A stretch of DNA of 64,000 nucleotides, from the NCBI RefSeq assembly GCF_016862455.1, contig NZ_BOMZ01000021.1, positions 1 to 64,000 on the forward strand, written 5' to 3'. The position numbers were made by a program, and so were the translations under genes. Every line of letters starts with the position of its first letter. Position 1 is the first letter of the stretch. Below are positions 16,750 to 25,192 of this stretch, one piece after another. A model generated the notes under the pieces. It was given only the letters and a program-made list of their open reading frames with translations, was not told the origin of the DNA and made no database searches. This DNA comes from Actinoplanes utahensis. Lineage in GTDB: Bacteria > Actinomycetota > Actinomycetes > Mycobacteriales > Micromonosporaceae.

Positions 16750-17541
16750 TCACGACAGCGAACAAGGCACGTCGCTCGTGGAGCCTTGCGACACCGTGGC
16801 GGTGACGCGCCCCTTGGTGGACATACGGAGGTCCGGCCGACTGTCGGCTTTGCCGGAAGGCGCCAGCGCCACCTTTGTGGCCGGCCCTTCGAGGTTCTGG
16901 TGGATCACCAGGACCGCCTCTCCGGTCGGCTCCGCTGTGACGGTGACCGTGATGGTGCACGTACGCCCCGCCTTGACGGTGTGGTTCGCGCAGTCGCCGC
17001 TGTGCCGGAAGGTCCTGGCGGCCGGCCCTTCGATCTCGAGTTCTTTGATGCGCAACAGCCGGCTGCCGGTGTTGGTGACCACCATCGAGGCACTGCATCC
17101 CGTCGCCGCGCACAGCCGCAGCGATCGGGGTGCAGACAGGCACAGATCTCCCTCGCACACCTCGTCCGGTTCTGCGCTGTTCGTGGACGCCGACGGTGTC
17201 GGCCCCGGAACGTTGCGCGGGTAAGTGACGTTGCCAGTGAATCCGTCGGCGACCGCAGCACCGCCATAGGTCAGGAGAAGCGCGGCGCCGGTCACCGCGA
17301 CACCGATGACCGCCCGGACATGCAGGTACGGCCCGGTCACCGAGAACAGGGTCGCCACCACGGCGCCGACGATCGCGCCGGTGAGTTTCTGACTCGGCGA
17401 GCCATCGAGCATCGCCGTCAGTACGGTGCCGCAGACGGCGCCGACGACGGAGATTCCCGTGGCAAGGGCGGCGTCGCGTGCGGTGGTCGGCTCGGTCGTG
17501 GTGGGTGCGGGCATACCCATATCGCTCATCATCAGTCCCAT
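16750..17541 (-). CDS. membrane protein with an external Ig-like domain
   Basis: A 263-residue protein: three closely spaced hydrophobic helices (about 24-48, 52-70, 76-100), a Thr/Pro/Ser linker, then an external domain of about 140 residues with six cysteines. The segment VVTNTGSRLLRI...AGRTCTITVTVT is like the Ig-type repeats of choice-of-anchor D/ASPM-SPD-2-Hydin domains. Function unknown. The start could be ATG 17541 or one of the ATGs within the next 10 codons. The gap 16479-16749 holds nothing I can support. It is divergent from the LuxR gene. Confidence 0.6.
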   Translation of the reverse strand: MGLMMSDMGMPAPTTTEPTTARDAALATGISVVGAVCGTVLTAMLDGSPSQKLTGAIVGAVVATLFSVTGPYLHVRAVIGVAVTGAALLLTYGGAAVADGFTGNVTYPRNVPGPTPSASTNSAEPDEVCEGDLCLSAPRSLRLCAATGCSASMVVTNTGSRLLRIKELEIEGPAARTFRHSGDCANHTVKAGRTCTITVTVTAEPTGEAVLVIHQNLEGPATKVALAPSGKADSRPDLRMSTKGRVTATVSQGSTSDVPCSLS

Positions 17542-17672
17542 CCGTGTCCGTTTCTTGTGGTGGCGTGAGCAGTGCGAACGCCGGCAGCGGAGGCCAGGCC
17601 CCCAGCACGGCGGTATGGACAGACCTGTCAGCGGCCACCCAACCGGCGTAAAGTGCGCAACAAGGAGGGACC

Positions 17673-18449
17673 ATGCCGGGGCGCATGACCATCAGCGAGC
17701 GCGAGGTGCGCACCATGCTGCGACTCGCGCACGTCGCCGATGGCGAAGATTCCGGCCAGCCGCTGCCGTGGTCGGTGTTCACCGGCCTGAAGGAACTGAT
17801 CGGCAGTGATGCCGTGCAGCTGTGTCAGTTCGACGCGAAACAGCGAGTCGAAATGCTCTGCCAGGAACTGTCCGACCTCCATCCTTCCGAGGCCGACCTG
17901 GCTGAAATCGAAGGATCCTACGAGGATTCGTTCTGGCAGCATTACTGGAGCTCGCCTCCTTGCGCGTACCCGGACACGTCCGGCGATGTAGCGTCCGTCA
18001 CCAAGGCGTCCGACTTCTTGACGGATCGCGAGTTCCACAACAGTCCGATGTACATCGAGTACTTAAAGCTCTTCGGCGGCGAACGGGAAATGATGCTCTG
18101 CCTCCCGAGCCAGCCTGGTCGTGTTCTGCGCCTGCTTTTCTGGCGTGGGCCCGGACGCGATTTCACTGAACGTGACCGGGGTCTGCTCACTCTGCTGAGG
18201 CCCCATTTGTACGAGACGTTCAAGCGCCGCCAACGCCCTAAGGTTGCGCTTCCGACACTCACCCCACGGCAGACGGAGCTCATGAAGCTGGTCGCCGTCG
18301 GCTATACCAACAACCAGGTGGCCCGGCGGCTTTCGGTCAGCGAGGCCACCGTCCGCAAACACCTGGAAAACATCTTCGAACGTCTCCAGGTGGACAGCCG
18401 TACAGCAGCAGTCACGCGCGTACTCGGCGCCGAGTACGGGATTCGCTGA
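17673..18449 (+). CDS. LuxR-family transcriptional regulator
   Basis: A 258-residue regulator. The first 180 residues look like a GAF/PAS-like sensing domain without recognised ligand residues; the C terminus is a full LuxR HTH (LTPRQTELMKLVAVG...ARRLSVSEATVRKHLENIFERL). A near-ideal AAGGAGGGACC ribosome-binding site leads into the ATG. No kinase is linked. It sits between two unknown genes, the one upstream being divergent and the likeliest target. Confidence 0.85.
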   Translation: MPGRMTISEREVRTMLRLAHVADGEDSGQPLPWSVFTGLKELIGSDAVQLCQFDAKQRVEMLCQELSDLHPSEADLAEIEGSYEDSFWQHYWSSPPCAYPDTSGDVASVTKASDFLTDREFHNSPMYIEYLKLFGGEREMMLCLPSQPGRVLRLLFWRGPGRDFTERDRGLLTLLRPHLYETFKRRQRPKVALPTLTPRQTELMKLVAVGYTNNQVARRLSVSEATVRKHLENIFERLQVDSRTAAVTRVLGAEYGIR

Positions 18450-18558
18450 ACCCGTTGACGGCACAACCTGGTTCAGCCCTGGCAAGGCGGGCGTCCGGGG
18501 AAACCCGCCGAGGTTATGCGCGCCTGATCGTCGGCCCCCGGCGGGTGTCGGCATTCGA

Positions 18559-19002
18559 CTACGGCAGTGAGCTGTCCCGGGAGAGGTTCACCAGCAAGCC
18601 GGACCTCAGTCCGAGCCAGATGCGGTCCTCGGTTTCAACCACGCCGCGGAACACGCCGGCCTTCCAGAACGGAGATTCCGCGCCGTTGATCGTGACTCGC
18701 ACATTCTCGAGCAGCCAATTATCGTTGTCACTCAGTGGCTGGAACCGCAGATAAACCGGAAAATCGTTCGCCCAATCAGTGTGGAGCCTCGGGCGGGTGG
18801 GGTCGTTCGACCTCTTATCCTCAACGTTGCCTCCGTCTCCGAAGACATACTCGTCTTGCCGCCCGGGTTGGAAGTCGTTGATATCCGGACGGGCCACCCG
18901 GAACTCTCGCCCGCAGATTCCTAGGTAGACCCAGCCGTCGGTTCCGGCGGCTCCGCCGGCACCGGTCTGCACGGTCACCGAAACCTTGGTGATCGCTGGC
19001 AT
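18559..19002 (-). CDS. PLAT/LH2-like domain protein
   Basis: A 147-residue protein that resembles a single PLAT/LH2 beta-sandwich: VSVTVQTGAGGAAGTDGWVYLGI at the start, FQPGRQDEYVFGDG in the middle and LLENVRVTINGAESPFW near the end, following the usual order for this fold. PLAT domains bind lipids or proteins. No signal peptide is seen. The second ATG (19002) is chosen because GAGGAG lies six bases before it; the first ATG has the ribosome site directly against it. The PLAT call rests on pattern only. Confidence 0.6.
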   Translation of the reverse strand: MPAITKVSVTVQTGAGGAAGTDGWVYLGICGREFRVARPDINDFQPGRQDEYVFGDGGNVEDKRSNDPTRPRLHTDWANDFPVYLRFQPLSDNDNWLLENVRVTINGAESPFWKAGVFRGVVETEDRIWLGLRSGLLVNLSRDSSLP

Positions 19003-19453
19003 GTGCATCTCCTCATTCCGTCAGTCGAGTCCGTGGTGGATGGCACGTGGCGCTGATCGCCTCGATCGCCACTGACAGCATGCGAGCCGGCGAAGCGCAC
19101 GTGCCATTAGCGGATGCACGTATTGCGCGGTGCCGCAGCGGGGCATTCCGTGCAAGGTCCGACCACCGGTGGTGGTCATGTGGTGCTGGACGTTGCCGCC
19201 GTGGTTGTCGTCTTCGCCGGGCTACTACGGTGTGCTCGCGTGCAGGCAGAACATCGGGCCATGACGACCGCCACCGGGGTCATCCCGGACCAGTGGAGAA
19301 GACGCCGGTCACCCACATCGCCTACGCCGACCTGCCGAAGCCGGAACGACGCGCCTATTACCTGCCGCAATCCTGGACCGGCACCCCGAGCGCCTCATCG
19401 CGCAAGTGGACCCTGCCGGAGTGTCAGCTGATCCAGTCGGCTGCGCCGACCTG
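19003..19453. other. gap without a supported gene
   Basis: About 450 bases. Short open frames exist on both strands but none has a ribosome-binding site plus protein-like composition. One frame ending near 19457 contains a stretch (THIAYADLPKPERRAYYLPQ) that looks protein-like and could be a remnant, but no family is recognised. Confidence 0.4.
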
Positions 19454-20014
19454 CTAGCGATGCCGCCATGCGAGTGGGGACGTATGCATGGCAGCTTCGG
19501 CGATGCGCTGGCCTGTCTTTGTCTTGAGGTCCTTGCGTGCCGAGTCGATCCAGCCGTCGACTCGGCGCACGCCGATGTCGCGGTACTCGATGGCCTGGAG
19601 CAGCATCTCCAACTTGTCGGCGTCCTTGGCACACAGCGCTTCGAGGGTCTGACGGGACTCGTACTCGTCGACGGCAGCGCGGACCATCTCGCGGGAATGG
19701 CCGGGTAGACGTGCAGTCTGATCGGCGGTTATCTGGCGCGGATCCGGCTTGGTCAGGTACGCGGACGCAGTGTGGGGAAGATCGCCGGTTCGAGTCTCCT
19801 GCGTGTCGTGCCAGAGTGCCAGAAATGCCGCACGTGCTGGGTCAGCGCCTTCCTCCGCGGCAATCAGGGCTGCCAGCTGGGCGGTTCGCATGGTGTGCTC
19901 GGCGACGGACTCGGGGTCGCGGACTCCGGCGTGCCACCAGCCGGTGCGGCGGAGACGCTTCAACAATCCGAGTTCGTACCCGAATGCGGCGACTGCTTCA
20001 GCGTCTTCCAACAC
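19454..20014 (-). CDS. HD-domain hydrolase, YfbR/HDDC2-like
   Basis: A 186-residue HD-superfamily protein with the metal-binding order of YfbR/HDDC2 5'-deoxynucleotidases: RDPESVAEHTMRTAQLA (first His), LWHDTQETRTGDLP (HD pair), and CAKDADKLEMLLQA (last Asp). These remove phosphate from deoxynucleoside monophosphates; the exact substrate here is inferred. The GTG start follows a GAAAGGA site. Gene context gives no further clue; it sits just outside an integrative element. Confidence 0.8.
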   Translation of the reverse strand: MLEDAEAVAAFGYELGLLKRLRRTGWWHAGVRDPESVAEHTMRTAQLAALIAAEEGADPARAAFLALWHDTQETRTGDLPHTASAYLTKPDPRQITADQTARLPGHSREMVRAAVDEYESRQTLEALCAKDADKLEMLLQAIEYRDIGVRRVDGWIDSARKDLKTKTGQRIAEAAMHTSPLAWRHR

Positions 20015-20301
20015 CGGGGTCCTTTCTACCGGTCCGCGCTGCGTACCGCGTCCTGAAGCCGTGTAGGCCCGGTGCTCTCGGCCGGGCTCATGTCGGTGGT
20101 GGAGGTGAGCCTATCGAGCAGGATCGGCAGAAACGTGCGATCCTCGCGACCCGCTGAACGGTCGGCGGTGGAAGCGGCGGCGCGTTGGCCGCGTGTCAGA
20201 CGGCCAAGAAAATCGGCGGGCTCACCTCGGGCTCACAGGGAGCTGATCGACATGTCTCGAAGATTGGCGGTGGGTAGTGTTGCGCTCACGAAGGTGGAGC
20301 G

Positions 20302-20316
20302 CGCAACACCTCGCAC
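20302..20316. promoter_or_regulatory. CGCAA-N5-CGCAC direct repeat before truncated trio
   Basis: CGCAA-CACCT-CGCAC, 10 bases before a small gene start. The same element, as CGCAA-N5-CGCAA, occurs at 25801 and 27391 beside a DUF5753 regulator. The flanking 45 bases are nearly the same as those around 25801. Here a 9-bp inverted repeat GTGTTGCGC / GCGCAACAC also overlaps it. Confidence 0.5.
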
Positions 20317-20326
20317 CAGCTTAGGC

Positions 20327-20488
20327 GTGGAGCTCCGGCCCACCGGCCGGCGTTGGCAGGGCAACGATGGCGAATGCGACACCTTCCTGTTCTCCGGCAT
20401 TCCGCTGACCGATAGCGTGCTGGCGCCTCTGAACGTGCCCGGTCATGAGGCGTGCGTGGAGGTCGATCTGCAGCGGGGAGAGGGTTGA
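20327..20488 (+). CDS. small protein of the DUF6879-associated type
   Basis: A 53-residue protein starting at GTG 20327. It lines up with the small gene at 25838: TFLFSGIPLTDSVLAPLNVP here against SWLVQGFVVTDPDALAEMDI there, followed by E-x-VEV/VEI. In actinomycetes such proteins precede a DUF6879 gene and a DUF5753 HTH gene. Its stop is directly followed by the start of a truncated DUF6879 gene, so the set is decayed and expression is uncertain. Confidence 0.55.
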   Translation: MELRPTGRRWQGNDGECDTFLFSGIPLTDSVLAPLNVPGHEACVEVDLQRGEG

Positions 20489-20638
20489 ATGCGGCTGCTT
20501 CAAGGGCCGGCCTTCGAGGCCGTGTTCGGGACGCTCAACCGATCGGCGTTTCACCTTGAGATGGAGGACACGTACCGAATGTCCCCACACGCGCGGAGTA
20601 GCGCCTCTCCGGGGATCATCCGGAGAGGCTTCATGTAG
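20489..20638 (+). pseudogene. truncated DUF6879 gene
   Basis: The first 30 or so codons (MRLLQGPAFEAVFGTLNRSA, then FHLEMEDTY) match the start of DUF6879 proteins, which are normally 170-200 residues. After about 20580 the similarity ends and the frame runs through a hairpin to a stop at 20638. The HTH partner gene is missing altogether. The break lies only a few dozen bases before the left attachment repeat, so an integration or excision event probably removed the rest. Confidence 0.65.
20603..20629. terminator. hairpin left of the attachment repeat
   Basis: Perfect 10-bp arms GCCTCTCCGG / CCGGAGAGGC with a 7-base loop. Before the element inserted, this would have been just downstream of tRNA-Arg and may be its original terminator. 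Confidence 0.6.
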
Positions 20639-20647
20639 GTAGACCTA

Positions 20648-20684
20648 TGCGCGCCCGGCAGGATTCGAACCTGCGACCGACGGA
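20648..20684. repeat. left attachment repeat
   Basis: Starts TGCGCGCCCGGCAGG and matches 31203-31239 exactly; similarity fades after 20690. It is the 3' end of tRNA-Arg (T-arm and acceptor) left behind when the element inserted. Confidence 0.88.
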
Positions 20685-20793
20685 GTAGGAGACCTGCCGG
20701 GCGAGCCAGATCATCGGCATTCACCGATCGTCATGCTGAGCAGGCGGAACTCCGCATGATGTTGGTGGGTAGGTCACCGATGATCACTTGGAG

Positions 20794-21045
20794 TCATCGT
20801 CGATGATGCCCATCATGGGTAACAAAGCGGGGAACGGGATCGGGCCTTGTGGACTCGGCGGCAGCCTTCGGCCAACGGTTCATGTGCTGGTCGACAACGG
20901 CCCAGACCAAGCGACGGATGTCGGTGTAGCTCACGTTGCCCGTGGCTTCCGCCTCGAAGACGGCATCAGTGAACGCATCTCGGTCGGAGGCGACTCCACG
21001 AGTCCGCGGTTGTATCCGGCGGTAGGCAGCTGCCAAGCCCGACAC
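20794..21045 (-). CDS. uncertain small ORF at left end of the element
   Basis: An 83-residue reading from GTG 21045. The part AFTDAVFEAEATGNVSYTDI, then RRLVWAVVDQHMNRW, looks protein-like, but no ribosome-binding site is seen and no family is recognised. It may be the end of a decayed gene. The rest of 20685-21390 holds no supported gene; it includes a run of ten C at about 21238-21247. Confidence 0.25.
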   Translation of the reverse strand: MSGLAAAYRRIQPRTRGVASDRDAFTDAVFEAEATGNVSYTDIRRLVWAVVDQHMNRWPKAAAESTRPDPVPRFVTHDGHHRR

Positions 21046-21271
21046 CAGTCGTAGATCCGACCTCCGACTCGACCTCCGACGTCTACAACCTCGTTGCCAG
21101 ACGTAAGGATCTCTGTGGCCTCTTTACCGCCGATCTCAGTACCAGCTCGGTTCGAGCTGAAGTCGAGCAAGCGATCTAGGGAAATAGGCTCCCAGAGCCG
21201 ATTTTCCCTGCTCAGGAGTTGATTGTGGACAGTCCCGCCCCCCCCCCTAGCTGTTGGCACGTATCCCAGTC

Positions 21272-21297
21272 CTACCTCAAGATCGAGGATCTTGGTA
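21272..21297. promoter_or_regulatory. inverted repeat before the nuclease operon
   Basis: Arms AAGATC / GATCTT with outer CTACC / GGTAG and a two-base bulge, about 95 bases upstream of the nuclease start. It could be an operator or a hairpin in the leader; no clear promoter boxes are seen. Confidence 0.3.
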
Positions 21298-21390
21298 GCA
21301 CCGAATGGCCACCAATGCGCCGCATGAATCTGCCTTTAGGCGCAGATCGGTGGTGGACACAACGCGCGACTGGGCCCTAACGTCCTGTAT

Positions 21391-22677
21391 GTGCATGAAG
21401 AGACCACGCCGCAGCTCGGACCCGGTTTGTCCGGGAGGCCGGTGGAAGACCGAGGCCATGAGACGGCGAAGTGGTATGCGTACCAGTACGCCTGCACGGT
21501 CCGGGAATGCTTTGCGATGCTGACCAAGCCGCATCCATGGGTGCTGTGTGAGTGGCACACCGACTATGTCTGTGCTGGCCCGGACGGCATACAGCCGCAT
21601 ACTCTCGTTTCTGTCAAGCATCGAAGCCAGGATCAGGGTGCCTGGGCTTTAGCTGATTTGCCCGTCAGGGGTGGATTCAAAGTTCTTTTTGAGCGCTGGA
21701 TTGCAAGCGAAAGAACCAATTCGTGCAGGTGGGTTACCAACAACGGATTCAAAGTTGGCGAGAACCAAGCGCGGGAGCTTTCGAGGGTGCTCTCCTCTAA
21801 GTCAGAGGATCGCGACACCGATGCTTTGAAATGGTTCGCCAGTAACATGCAGTCGGCCATCGGCGCAAGCAATGTAGACGATGCAATTCACTTTCTATCT
21901 ACGCTGACGATGTATAGCACCGGTGGAGACGAGCATAGTATGCAAGCGCTCGTTATCGACGATACAGTGCGACCCACCTTGGCCAGATTAGGCGTTCGCC
22001 CGGGTTTCGCCAGAGCGGCCTACAATGCCGCGTTCAAACTTGTGGATGAGGCCGTCCGAGGGCTCAATCCAGAAGAACCAGATGTTGATTGGATGGTTGG
22101 TGATGATCTCGCCGATCATTCAAAGGGCGTCAGAATGATCACGAAAGCACGCTTCCTGCAGAGGCTTCAGGATAGCGGAATCCCTATAACTAGCGATGCT
22201 ATCGAGGATCAAAATGCGACCGGTACGGCAATGTCACGAAAACTCCGAGCCGGGATGCTCGGTCCCACGGCTATCTCGGCCGCCCCTCGCCTACGTCGTC
22301 GTTGGTACGAGATTGAGGCCAGTTTTCGCCCCGATGTACCGAGTCCATTCGCCGATGAGGTGGGCAGAATTCGAGCAGAGATTCTGCATCGTGCACTGAA
22401 TGCGGAACTGCGTACGAGGACTGCTGGCTCTTCGTACGGGCCACAGATGCACATGGAATTAAGTAAATCACTTTCTGGTGCGGATCTTAACCCGAAGATC
22501 CCTGTTGGTCTGCCCGAACTTATGGGATGCGTCTACCAGTTGACAGATGAGTGTCAAATCTGGTGGTCCGACGAATTTGATCCACAGTATGAGGCTCCGT
22601 GGGTGGTACAGGGTCGAAGTCAAAATCAGCATACACAGCTAGCATTTCCGCTTTTCCAGGGTGATAGCAATGCCTGA
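21391..22677 (+). CDS. DUF4297/Cap4-like nuclease, Lamassu-type effector
   Basis: A 428-residue protein whose first third fits the DUF4297 (Cap4-type) PD-(D/E)XK nuclease fold: an opening helix ETAKWYAYQYACTVRECFAM, then Glu54 and Asp58 in VLCEWHTDYV, then Lys76 in LVSVKHRSQ as the E-D-(x)K metal site. The rest (about residues 140-428) is not recognised. In Lamassu (LmuA, DdmA) and ABC-three-component systems such a nuclease is held by the ATPase and released to cut DNA. GTG 21391 is used; GTG 21442, with GGGAGG just before it, is a possible start. The gene is less GC-rich than its surroundings and contains TTA codons at 21649 and 21988. Its stop overlaps the next start by eight bases. Confidence 0.78.
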   Translation: MHEETTPQLGPGLSGRPVEDRGHETAKWYAYQYACTVRECFAMLTKPHPWVLCEWHTDYVCAGPDGIQPHTLVSVKHRSQDQGAWALADLPVRGGFKVLFERWIASERTNSCRWVTNNGFKVGENQARELSRVLSSKSEDRDTDALKWFASNMQSAIGASNVDDAIHFLSTLTMYSTGGDEHSMQALVIDDTVRPTLARLGVRPGFARAAYNAAFKLVDEAVRGLNPEEPDVDWMVGDDLADHSKGVRMITKARFLQRLQDSGIPITSDAIEDQNATGTAMSRKLRAGMLGPTAISAAPRLRRRWYEIEASFRPDVPSPFADEVGRIRAEILHRALNAELRTRTAGSSYGPQMHMELSKSLSGADLNPKIPVGLPELMGCVYQLTDECQIWWSDEFDPQYEAPWVVQGRSQNQHTQLAFPLFQGDSNA

Positions 22678-23227
22678 CCTTAATGTGGGAAGTCGTCAGG
22701 ATTCTGCGCGTGACAGCCAGCTTGATTATCATGCGGCGCGGATACTGCTCCTAGTATCAGCTTTCAGTCATGGTAGGCGAAGTGGTATTGATGGGCTAAC
22801 TAAGCTAGCTAAGCTAGACTTTCTTCTCAGGTATCCAGTAATGCTGGAGCGGCTTTCTCTTGTGGAAACAAATGACATGCTTCCAGATGGTTTGCGCGCT
22901 ACTGACGATGAACGTCTAGCGGTGGAAAGCCGAATGATCCGATACAAGTATGGGCCGTGGGACGATAGATACTATCCGATTATTGGAGTACTTCTCGGTA
23001 CTGGCCTCGTAAAAAGCTCAAGCGGAAAGGGGAGGCTGCGGATGTCCGTTACAAGAGATGGAAAACGTGTCGCGTCCCAGCTCGTAGCCCTACCTACCTG
23101 GCGACTGACTGCCGAACGTTGTGAATTTATCGCGGAGAATTTCAATACAACCGGAAGTCGGCTGAAGGACTTGATCTACGAGAATCTGCCTGATGTCGTT
23201 GACCGTCCGCACCGGACTTACATCTGA
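22670..23227 (+). CDS. ABC-three-component middle component
   Basis: A 185-residue protein, mostly helical, with KLAKLDFLLRYP (about 45-55) and RYKYGPWDDRYYPIIGVLLG (about 88-107), a wing-like SVTRDGKRVA and a helical end. This looks like a winged-helix middle component of the ABC-three-component families, equivalent in position to LmuC/DdmB. It would connect the nuclease to the ATPase. The ATG at 22670 overlaps the nuclease stop, which indicates strict co-expression. Family assignment rests on layout and pattern; I cannot say which middle-component subfamily. Confidence 0.68.
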   Translation: MPDLNVGSRQDSARDSQLDYHAARILLLVSAFSHGRRSGIDGLTKLAKLDFLLRYPVMLERLSLVETNDMLPDGLRATDDERLAVESRMIRYKYGPWDDRYYPIIGVLLGTGLVKSSSGKGRLRMSVTRDGKRVASQLVALPTWRLTAERCEFIAENFNTTGSRLKDLIYENLPDVVDRPHRTYI

Positions 23228-23254
23228 AGCCGTTATACGATTGAGGATCCCGTA

Positions 23255-25192
23255 ATGGCAGTTCACCTTCAGTTTCATCGCTTAGATCTTAGGACTGCTC
23301 AGGCCACAAGCCGCTATGACTTTAAGCCCGGATTGAATGTCGTCACCGGAAGCTATAAGACTGGCAAGAGCAGTATGCTTGAGCTTCTGAAGTTCGCGCT
23401 TGGCGCAAAGGGTGCCAAGTTGATGACGGCAATCGAAGCGAATCTGCAGAATGTCACGTTGGAAGTGACCGTTGGGGCGGAGCGGCTTAGATTGAGCCGA
23501 TCCGTGGGGCAGAATCAAGTCACGGTCGCTCGTGTAGACGGCTCTACCGACCGATGGACCGCTACGGCGGGAAAGATGCCGCGAGCGGGCATCGAACTGC
23601 TTAGGCTTCTTAAGTTTCCTATTACCCGTCTAAGTAATAATAGTGAGACAGGAAGTGAACCTTTAACTTTCTTTGACCTATTTCGCTATGTCTACCTCCC
23701 GCAGGATGATGTCAACTCGTCAGTGGCTGGACACAATGATCCGTTCACAAATAGGAAAAGGCGTGCCATTTTCGAGCTGGCATATGGCCTGTCTGACGAG
23801 CGTATTCGAGAGTTAGAGGTGGATGCTGCCGCATTGGAGCGGGCGCAAGGGGCAGCTAAGTTGGAAGCTGAGACTGTCCGTCGTTTCCTGTTCAATGTGG
23901 GCGCTCCGCATGAGGCTGAGCTGGCAGTTGAGGAGACGGCAGCCCGATCTGACTTAATCGATGCCGAGAGGCGACTCCAGGAAGCAAGACGAACGGCCGG
24001 CGCGGAAATTGGTTCTGACCAGGACAATCTCAGAAGAAGAATCTCGACTCTCAGGACGGCTACTGCCGATGCTGAAGCAGAGCGTACTTTAGCTCAGGTA
24101 GCAGTAGACCGAGGGCGCGCTCTACTCGCGCAGCTCGAACTTGACACGCAAAGAGCCCAACGCGAGGCCGATGCTCACAATTCCATCTCCGGTCTTGAGT
24201 TCAGTGTCTGTCCCCGATGCCTTCAGTCGGTTTCCGACCGCGATCTTGAGCCAGGTCAGTGCCTTCTCTGTACTCAGCCTCAACCGCCGCGTTCTAGCTC
24301 GCGGCTCCGGTCTGACCATGATGCCACCATTACCCGGATCTCGGCTCAACGAGAAGAAGCTCGAATGCTTCTCAAAGAGGATGAAGACACTCTTACGGAG
24401 TGGGCAAACCAGGTAGATCGACTCCGCGAACAACTCACAGAAGCCGCGGGCGATTTGGAAAGGCAGGCCGATCCTCGACAGATTTTTCCCAGTATCGATC
24501 AAGCAAGCGAGGCGGCGGCTGACCGTGAACGTGCACGGGCTCGACTTCGCGACATTGAGAGGTTTCGCGATCAATGGGGCCAGCATGAGGAACTTGAATC
24601 TAGAGTGCGCCGATTCGGTCAGCAGCTGGAGGCTAACCGAGTGCAACAAGGTTATGAGCGTCGGCGGCTTGAGGAGAATCGTGACAGAATCGTCGAGTTG
24701 GGCGAGATCTTCGATGAGGAAATCCGTGAACTGAGGTTCACTGGTTATCGGGAGGCAGGGCTGGACGGCCAAACCTATCTGCCCGTTATCAATGGAGATT
24801 CCTTCGATCGGCTAAGTGTAAGTGGGGCCAGTAAGACCCTTGCGAATGATGCATACTACCTCGCTAACCTTGCGTACTCACTGAGTAGCAGCGAGTACCT
24901 CATGCCTGATGTTCTTCTCCTTGACAGTCCGCGGACTAGCCTCGGAAACACTCCTGATGACATCGCGGCCGGTCAGCGGCTTTACGAAAGGATGTACCTT
25001 CTTTCGCTAGCCTATCCGGGGTGCCAGATTATTGTTGCTGACAATGGTCTTCCGCCCCTAGAAAGAGAACTGTCGAGGGCGATCAACCTTATAACTTTGA
25101 CCTATGATGAGCCGCTACTGCGTGATGTCCCCCATCCGGGACGTGATGCGGTTATTGAGATGGAAAAGAGTCAGCCGAAAAAGCGTCGATAA
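23255..25192 (+). CDS. Rad50/SMC-like ATPase, Lamassu/ABC-3C type
   Basis: A 645-residue ATPase. Walker A is GSYKTGKS (32-39); two long coiled-coil stretches (about 185-315 and 350-485) are joined by a Cys module CPRC...CLLC (319, 322, 336, 339), like a zinc hook but with four cysteines in one chain. The second half carries a weak signature LSVSGASKTLANDAYYLANL (520-539), Walker B VLLLDSP (Asp557) and a final strand IIVADN. In Lamassu and related systems this subunit senses foreign or abnormal DNA ends and frees the nuclease. It starts 27 bases after the middle component. A TTA codon lies at 23663. Confidence 0.85.
   Translation: MAVHLQFHRLDLRTAQATSRYDFKPGLNVVTGSYKTGKSSMLELLKFALGAKGAKLMTAIEANLQNVTLEVTVGAERLRLSRSVGQNQVTVARVDGSTDRWTATAGKMPRAGIELLRLLKFPITRLSNNSETGSEPLTFFDLFRYVYLPQDDVNSSVAGHNDPFTNRKRRAIFELAYGLSDERIRELEVDAAALERAQGAAKLEAETVRRFLFNVGAPHEAELAVEETAARSDLIDAERRLQEARRTAGAEIGSDQDNLRRRISTLRTATADAEAERTLAQVAVDRGRALLAQLELDTQRAQREADAHNSISGLEFSVCPRCLQSVSDRDLEPGQCLLCTQPQPPRSSSRLRSDHDATITRISAQREEARMLLKEDEDTLTEWANQVDRLREQLTEAAGDLERQADPRQIFPSIDQASEAAADRERARARLRDIERFRDQWGQHEELESRVRRFGQQLEANRVQQGYERRRLEENRDRIVELGEIFDEEIRELRFTGYREAGLDGQTYLPVINGDSFDRLSVSGASKTLANDAYYLANLAYSLSSSEYLMPDVLLLDSPRTSLGNTPDDIAAGQRLYERMYLLSLAYPGCQIIVADNGLPPLERELSRAINLITLTYDEPLLRDVPHPGRDAVIEMEKSQPKKRR

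Noticed and set aside
19114..19457. Overlapping plus-strand frames between the PLAT-like and HD genes
   Set aside because: Composition changes within each frame, no start signal; at most a remnant.
20685..20710. Sequence GGAGACCTGCC resembling the B12 box of cobalamin riboswitches
   Set aside because: No accompanying GCCACTG and stem pattern, and no cobalamin gene follows; it lies just inside the left att repeat. No cobalamin riboswitch was found before the cob genes either.
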